Assembly (NCBI GenBank): GCA_910586575.1 | Contig: CAJUJQ010000011.1 | Location: forward strand, 1-40,517 | Direction of reading: 5' to 3' | Source of the DNA: an uncultured Clostridia bacterium | GTDB taxonomy: Bacteria; Bacillota; Clostridia; Oscillospirales; Butyricicoccaceae | DNA: 40,517 nt | In this document: piece after piece, positions 15,728 to 23,000 of the stretch | Position numbering within the stretch: position 1 is the first letter of the stretch | How the letters are laid out: each line of letters opens with the position of its first letter | The notes under the pieces: model-generated | Seen by the model: only the letters and a program-made list of their open reading frames with translations | The model's database searches: none | Told to the model about the DNA's origin: nothing | Translations under genes and position numbers: made by a program

Positions 15728-16801
15728 TCAGCCGTGCGCAGTGAAATCCATGCAGCTGTGCAGCAGAATCGACGGCTCTACATAAACCGTGCTGCTGGAG
15801 GGGTACTCACCCTTTAATACATAGTTGAATAAAATTTGTGAGGCCTGATAGCTTTGCTTCATAATTTTTTTATCAATAATGGCGGACAAAGTGCCTTTTG
15901 CCAGGTATTCCTCGCTTTCGGGAAAGCGGTCGTTGCCGATCAGGCGGATGCGGCCGGACAGTTCCATGGTTTCCAGTACCTGGCACATTTGCACCGTGTG
16001 CCGGGCGCTGGTGGAATAGATGGCATATACCTCCGGGTGCTGCGCCAGAAGCGCGCGTACCTGGTTGCCGGAGTGGTGGGAAACAGGGCTGTATGCGGTC
16101 AGGATCCTGGCGTTTGGAGCATGCGTGCGCAGGTACTGCTCGAAACCGGCGGCGTTTTTTGCCTGATCGGGCATGGGGAAATCCCCTGTGGGGTTCCCGG
16201 TGAGGATAATGGTTTCGGCAAAGTCGCGCGGATAAAACGAGCACAGCAGTTCGGCGGCCAGGCTGCCTGCCAGCTCGTCATATGCCTTGACACAGCACAG
16301 GCGCAGATCCTGATACATATCTGCGCCGATCAGGAGGATGGGAACTCCCCTGCCGGCGAGTTTCTCCAGAAAATAGGAGGATTGGTTGTGCTCGACCGCG
16401 ATGGTAATCAGTCCGCTGATGTCCCCGCAGTGCTGCTCATAGATTTGCTTGAGAGCCATTCCGTTTCCGTCCGGGGTGAGCGGATAGTGAAATTCCAGCG
16501 GTTCAGCACTGAACTCGGTGATTTCACTGAAAAAGCGGCGCACACCCTGCCAAAGATTCAGATAATAATAGCGGTCGTCGAGGGTTGGCTTGGGCAAAGC
16601 GACCGCGAAGTGGATATCTTTCCGCTTGAGCGCGGAAGCCATATAGTTGGTTTTATAGCCCATTTGGGCAGCAAGCTGCCGGATTTGGAGGGATACTTCA
16701 TCGCTGACGCCCTGCTTGCCATTCAGCGCACGGTGAACCGTGGTTGTGCTGACCCCCAGGGTGTGGGCAATATCCTTTAAGGTTGCTTTCGGTTGCGGCA
16801 T
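15728..16801 (-). CDS. LacI-family transcriptional regulator
   Basis: A 357-residue LacI/GalR-type regulator. The N-terminal helix-turn-helix (~5-55) includes LKDIAHTLGVSTTTVHRALN, and a sugar-binding-like sensor domain (~60-357) follows. The start ATG at 16801 has AAGAGAA upstream and a good promoter at 16852-16880. It is divergent from the giant PL8 gene. A similar TAAnCGATA word lies just downstream of each of the two divergent promoters, which suggests that it controls itself and the PL8 gene. It is paralogous to the LacI protein at 574-1656, so each giant surface enzyme has its own dedicated LacI neighbour. The inducer is unknown, probably a product of the lyase. Confidence 0.9.
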   Translation of the reverse strand: MPQPKATLKDIAHTLGVSTTTVHRALNGKQGVSDEVSLQIRQLAAQMGYKTNYMASALKRKDIHFAVALPKPTLDDRYYYLNLWQGVRRFFSEITEFSAEPLEFHYPLTPDGNGMALKQIYEQHCGDISGLITIAVEHNQSSYFLEKLAGRGVPILLIGADMYQDLRLCCVKAYDELAGSLAAELLCSFYPRDFAETIILTGNPTGDFPMPDQAKNAAGFEQYLRTHAPNARILTAYSPVSHHSGNQVRALLAQHPEVYAIYSTSARHTVQMCQVLETMELSGRIRLIGNDRFPESEEYLAKGTLSAIIDKKIMKQSYQASQILFNYVLKGEYPSSSTVYVEPSILLHSCMDFTAHG

Positions 16802-16824
16802 GGCAGATTCTCTTTTCTTTCCTG

Positions 16825-16838
16825 ATAATCGATATTAT
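16825..16838. promoter_or_regulatory. candidate operator in the LacI leader
   Basis: ATAAT-CGAT-ATTAT is an inverted repeat with a four-base centre, lying just downstream of the LacI promoter. Its inner part TAATCGATATT resembles TAAACGATAAA (17029-17039), which sits in the same place relative to the PL8 promoter. This is a candidate site for the adjacent LacI regulator. Confidence 0.35.
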
Positions 16839-16851
16839 ACTTTATGAAACT

Positions 16852-16880
16852 ATAATACCGAAAATATGGACTGCTGTCAA
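16852..16880 (-). promoter_or_regulatory. sigma-70-type promoter of the second LacI gene
   Basis: On the minus strand TTGACA (16880-16875) and TATTAT (16857-16852) are exactly 17 bases apart. The start codon lies about 50 bases downstream at 16801. Confidence 0.65.
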
Positions 16881-16995
16881 CAGGGAGCAGCAGCTGTAAG
16901 GAAACAGTTTTTTCAAAACGGGTCTTTTGAGCAGTGCAAAGTAGACAATAATATATATATGAAATTGTTTAAATTGACATTTATCATAATTTCGA

Positions 16996-17024
16996 TTGAC
17001 TTTTAAGAAAAATTTAACTATAAT
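16996..17024 (+). promoter_or_regulatory. sigma-70-type promoter of the PL8 gene
   Basis: TTGACT (16996-17001) and TATAAT (17019-17024) are separated by 17 bases, close to consensus. The start codon is about 47 bases downstream of the predicted transcription start, with AAGGAGG in between. Confidence 0.7.
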
Positions 17025-17028
17025 TGAG

Positions 17029-17039
17029 TAAACGATAAA
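17029..17039. promoter_or_regulatory. candidate LacI operator at the PL8 transcription start
   Basis: TAAACGATAAA overlaps the expected transcription start of the PL8 gene and matches TAATCGATATT in the LacI leader at 8 of 11 positions. It is not a clean palindrome, so the call is weak. Confidence 0.3.
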
Positions 17040-17077
17040 CTTTCGCAAAACAATCCAAAACAAGGAGGAATCGTAAA

Positions 17078-20000
17078 ATGAAACACACAAAACGGCTTTT
17101 AGCGCTGCTGCTAAGCCTGTGTATTCTTTGTCCCGCGGCTCTGCCATCCGCGCTGGCGGCAGACCTTCTCGCTGGAGGTGGGGCCGAGAACCAGGAGACG
17201 GACGGCAGCCTTATGCCGCCGCCCGAAGCGGAACCGGACGCATCCGCTACGGAACCGGACGTATCCGGGACGGAACCGGACGAATCCGTAGCGGATGGCG
17301 AAGAGGGCGGCGAAAAGCCTTCCGCACCGGAGGGGCTGATAAAGATCCAGTCGATCCGGCTGCCTGAAGAGAAAACCGTCCCGGCAGGAACGCCTTCAGA
17401 CGAGCTGCATCTCCCGCAGGCGCTGGAAGCCGTATTGGAGGATGGGACCACGGTCGAAATCCCGGCTGTCTGGGATTTCGGGGACTATGACGAAGCGTCT
17501 GCCGGTACATACACCATTACTGCGGCGCTTGACCCGGAGACACTGGCCAGCTACCTGTGGGAACCGGATGAAGCGCTTGCGGTCGTGGTCACGGTGGAGC
17601 CAGAAGCGGTGCTTTTTGTCTCGAACGATCCGAACGCCGAGGCGTTTGCCGAGGTCCGGACTCTTTGGAATACGTATCTGGCAGGCGGCCTGACAGATAC
17701 GAGCGATCAGGATATCCAGGCGTATATCACCAAGATTGACAACGCTGCCCAGACGCATTACAGCACCCTGATCAAAGAAGCAAACCGTACCCAGGAACCG
17801 TATCTGCTCTGGGAGGATTTGACCATGAACACCGGCTACAACGGGGCGAAGGTGTACGGCGCAAAGGACACCTCGGTTCCCGCCCGGCAGGAGTTTAACA
17901 CGGTCGGCAGCGCGTTTGAACGCCTGTTGGACATCGCCGAAGCATACAGCATCAATGGCTGCGTATATTATCAGGACGCGGATGTCCTGAGCGAGCTGCT
18001 GTCTGCCTACGACCTGCTGAACGAGCGGTATTACAACGAAAACTCCACGCTCTACGGCAACTGGTATACCTGGGAAATCGGGATTCCGCAGAGCTTCCTC
18101 AAGGCGCTGCTTCTGTTGGGAGACAAAGTGCCGCAGGAGGAGCTTGCAAAATATCTGACGGCTGTTTCGCGGTATGTACCGGCTGACAACAAGCGCGGCG
18201 CGACTACCGGCATTTTGACCTCGCCTTCGACGATGACGGGCGCGAATCTGCTGGACAAGGCGGCGTCCTCTGCCATGATCGCGGCGCTGAATCCCGATTC
18301 GGAGCGAATGAATCAGTGCGCCGCCGACGTGAAAACCGTTCTGAAATATTCCAACAACACCAATTCGGCGATCAATAGTGCCGACGACGGTTTCTGGAAG
18401 GACGGCTCCTACATCCAGCATGAAGGCATTGCCTACAACGGTGGCTATGGCGCGGTGCTGTATCAGCAGCTCGGCGTTTTCCTGCATATGTTCCATGGTT
18501 CCCCCTGGGATTTTGCCGAAGCCTACGCGGATTCGCCGGTATTTAATTCCATCTTTGAAGGGGTCGAACCACTGCTCTATCAGGGGCATTTCATGGATAT
18601 GACCGCCGGACGCGGCATTGCCCGTCAGGCGGTGAACGACAGGAACCGGGCTTCCGGTATCCTGGCGGCGCTGATGCCCTATGTGGGTGCAATGCCCTCG
18701 GAGTTGGAGGACCGGCTGGAGGGTATGCTGAAATACCATCTGGAACAGGTAAAAGACATCTATTTTGAGGGCGAAGGGGTCAATACGGCCAATGCGCTGG
18801 TCACCGCAAAGGAACTGCTGAAAAAGGGCGGCCCGGCTTACGACGGCATGACGCGGCACAAGAGCTATCCATCAATGGATAAGGCCGTACACGCATTGAG
18901 CGGCTATGCCTTTGCGCTCTCCATGCACTCCCAGCGCACCTTTAACCATGAGTTTATCAACGACGAGGGCAAACGCACCTGGAACATCTCGGACGGCATG
19001 ACCTACCTGTATCTGGATGACGACCAGTACGGCGGCGGTTACTGGGCCACGGTGGACCCGCGGCGGCTGCCCGGCACGACCACTGAGTTTGTCATGCGTG
19101 CCGACGGCGTAGGGCAGGACAAGGCCAATCCCTTCGCGGAGGTCGGCATGACGGAGCTGGACGGCTTCGGGGTTGCGGGCATGCACCTGAAAACCCTGGG
19201 CAACGGCGACAAGAAGGACGGCACCGAGGCGAAAAAGTCCTGGTTCATGTTCGATGACGAGATTGTCGCGTTGGGGTCGGGGATTACCTCAAATACCGGC
19301 AACTACGTGGAAACCGTAGTTGAAAACCGCCGGATTGACCAGACAGCGGCGGATGTGGTGACCGTCAACGGTACTGCGCGCAACGATCTGGTTGTGAATG
19401 ATGAAGGGTCGGGAACCACGGCAACCAACCGCTTTGTGCAGGTGCGCGACTACGAGATGGATGCAGGCATTACGAGCGGCAAAAATGGAAACATCGCCTG
19501 CACCTTTAGCGAACAGTCGGCAGAGAAGGTTACGATAGAAGCCAAGGTCCGATTCCGTGCCAAGAATGCCGGCGGCTATGTCAACTTCTTTTCGGTGAAT
19601 GTGCAGGATGCCAACGGCAAGAACGTTGCTCAGATGTATGCCAAAAGCGGCGGCAACACGCTTGTGCACCGTCAGGTAACTGGAAGCGGGAATAAGGATA
19701 CCAGTATCGGCAGCTACAGCATGACCGGCTGGACGCTGATAAAGGTCATCGCCGACAGGACGGCAAAGACCTGCACAATTACGCTCGACGGAGCTGACGC
19801 AGTTACCCTGCCATGGTCGGTTGCTGAGGCGGGCGCTCCTGCCAAAGTGGCGTTCAATTCACAGGGCACCAATAAGGTAGACGGTGACATCCTCGTGGAC
19901 GATGTGAAAGTCTATGTTGAGGGCCAGGCAAGCAAACCTGTTGTCAACGAAGATTTCGAGAATTTCAACGTGAACAGTATGCCCGCCGGATGGAGCAAGC

Positions 20001-23000
20001 AGGAAAGCACGGGCATTACCGTGACTGTGGAAAGCGAAACGCTGAGCGAGGTGAAAGCGCCAAAGGGCGTGGAGATTAACAACGTCTCCACCGTTCATCT
20101 TTCCGGCGAGGACAACACCAATATCGGCTATTACTTCCCCGGCACCCCCACCGTGAAGGTGCTCAAGGAAGTCCGCAACGGAAACTGGAGCGATGTAGGC
20201 CCCGGCTCGGGCGCGGTGACCAATGGTTATGCAACGATTACTTTTGACCACGGCGTGAAGCCGGCGGACGCAGGCTATGCCTATGCGATCCTGCCCAACA
20301 TGACGGACGCGGAAACCACCACATATTCCCAGGATCCCGATTTTGAAATCCTCTCGCAGGACAATACCGCCCATGTGGTTCGGGAAAAATCGTCGAATAT
20401 CACCGGCGGTTTCTTCTGGGAGGCGAACGCCGACCCGGTTGCAGGCATCAAAGTCAGCGCGCCTGCCGCCGTTATGATGAAGGAAGAGGGCAACAGCCTG
20501 ACCTTCGCCATTGCCGACCCGACGCAGCAGGCGGACAAACTGACGGTTACCTACAGGGCCGCCGTGCTGGGCAGCGGCATGACGCTGGGCGACGGCGTGA
20601 AGGTTGTCAGCCGCGCGCCGCTCACCCTTGAAATCAACACGCTGGAATCCTACGGCAAAACTTTTACGGCGACCGTTCAAAAGGATACCAGCGGAACGAT
20701 TACCGTTGCGGGCGTGACGCAGCATGCCGATGTGCGGGTTGGTTCCGGCACTTCGGTGGATGATATGAAAAAATTGCTTCCGACGCAGGTTGAGGTCAGT
20801 CTCAGCGATCTCAGCAGCCAAAACGTAGCGGTTGTCTGGAATACCGCACCCTACGACGGCAGCATGGACGGCAGGTATCAGCTGGCCGGCACGCTTGTTA
20901 TGCCGGTCGGGCTTGAAAATCCCGACGGCCTGACCGCTGAAATCGCGGTAATTGTAGGCAACTCGGTGCGGTTTGACTTTGAGGACGGAACGGCCGGGCA
21001 GCTGCCGGCAGGCTGGATTGCGGGCGGCAGCGGCATCACCAGCAATCCGGATACCTCATGGGCGAAGGTCGTGCAGGAGTCCGACGGCAATCAGGTGCTT
21101 GCGGTATCGGCTACGACCCCCGGAAAGGACGCGACAGCGTCTTATCGGTTGGAAGATCCGGTTCAGGGCGAGGCGCTGATCCGGTACCGGGTGAAGTATC
21201 CCGGTGGTTCGCAGCTGGCGCCCAGTGGGCTGGCGGATTCGATTGGCTTCCATCTCTATTGGGGGACCACTACCACGCCCGCAGTCAGCATGATGACGAA
21301 CACCAGCCAGCAGCAGGGCCACCGTCCCGGCACATCAGCAAGCTCGACGAAGGGCATATATCCTGTGAAACTCGACCAGTGGTATACGGTGGATATCCGC
21401 CTGGATACCACGAAAAACGCCTATTCTGTTTGGATGGACGGCGAAAAAGTTGTTACAGACGCAACTTTCCGAAACAACAAGCCGTCTGAGGCAATTGGTA
21501 CAATCCGCGTGGCGGCGCCCAACAATCCGGTTGGCACCATTTATGTGGATGATATCGGGGTGATCCACGGCCCCGCGCAGAAACTGACCGCCGTGGAGAG
21601 CATCCAGCCTATTTCGACCGCGTTTGCGACGCCGTTTGAGGAGCTGGCCCTGCCCGAGCGGCTGACTGTAACACTTGAAAACGGAAAAACGGTCGAGCTG
21701 GAAGTCGATTGGGATTCCGGCAGCTACAGCCCTTCGCAGGAGGGTGTGCAGAACATTACCGGGCGTTTCCGCACCGGCGGCTTGTATGACGCGAACGGCA
21801 AGGACCCGGTTTCGGTTACGGTGACTGTTCAACCGGATGCCGCTGTACGCGACATCCTGTCGGTAGGCCTGCTGGATAGCATCAGTAAGCCGGTCGGTAC
21901 CGAGGAGGACGCGCTGGGGCTTCCCGCAAGCGTAGAGGTCACAGTGACCGGCGATGTGACCAAGACCATCGCGATTTCTGGGTGGACCTGCCCTGACGGC
22001 TACCAGAAGGGCCGGGAAGGCGTGTACCGTTTTGTCGGCACGCTGGCTTCTACCAGCCTGGTCACCAACACGAAGGGGCTTCAGGCTGAAGTCAATGTGC
22101 TGATCGGTATGGACGAATTCGACATGCTCCGCAGGCGCTGGTATTACCAGATTGCGGGCAGCAATGATTTCGATGAAAATGATCCGGATATCAGGCCGTA
22201 TCTCGAAACGCTGGACGGCTACACCGATGACGCGCTGGGCGATTTGACCGACGCGGCAACGACAGCCACGACTTACCAGGAGTTCTATGACGCCTTTGTG
22301 CAGGATGACATGGTATTCAAGAAACAGCCCATGAAGCCTGCTTCGGGAACCGGTTACACCAAGACGCATTCCAGCCAGGTCACCATGACCTATGACCGTT
22401 TGAAGCGTCTGGCGATGGGCTACCTGACCAAGGGCACCAGGGTCTATAACGATGAAAAGACCCTGAACACCATTCTGGCTGCGATGGACTTTATGTACAA
22501 CACCAATAAGTACAACGCAAATACCGCAAAGCCTGGCGGAAAGCCCAGCGATACCAATCCTTTTGGCAACTGGTATGATTGGCAGATTGGCACGCCGCTG
22601 CGCTACCTGGATCTGTTGGTGCTGATGTACGACAAGCTGACGCCCGAACAGGTGGGGAAATTTACCGGCGCGGTCAAGTTCTTTACCCCATATCCTACGC
22701 ATGGCAGCCAGAACACTGGCGCAAATAAAATCTGGAAATGCTCGATAGTCGCGGAAAACGCCATCCTGATGAAGGACGGGGCATTGCTTTCCCAGGTTGC
22801 ACCCGATGTGAAAACGGAACTGAAATATGTCACCTCGGGCGACGGTTATTACGCCGACGGTTCCTTTGTCCAGCACAACCATTTTGCTTATACCGGCGGG
22901 TATGGCAAGGCGCTGCTGGTAACGCTGGCGCCTGTCATCAATGTGCTGAATGGGACAAAGTATGCCCTCAAGTACGACGACGGAGCAGAGCGGGTTTTCT

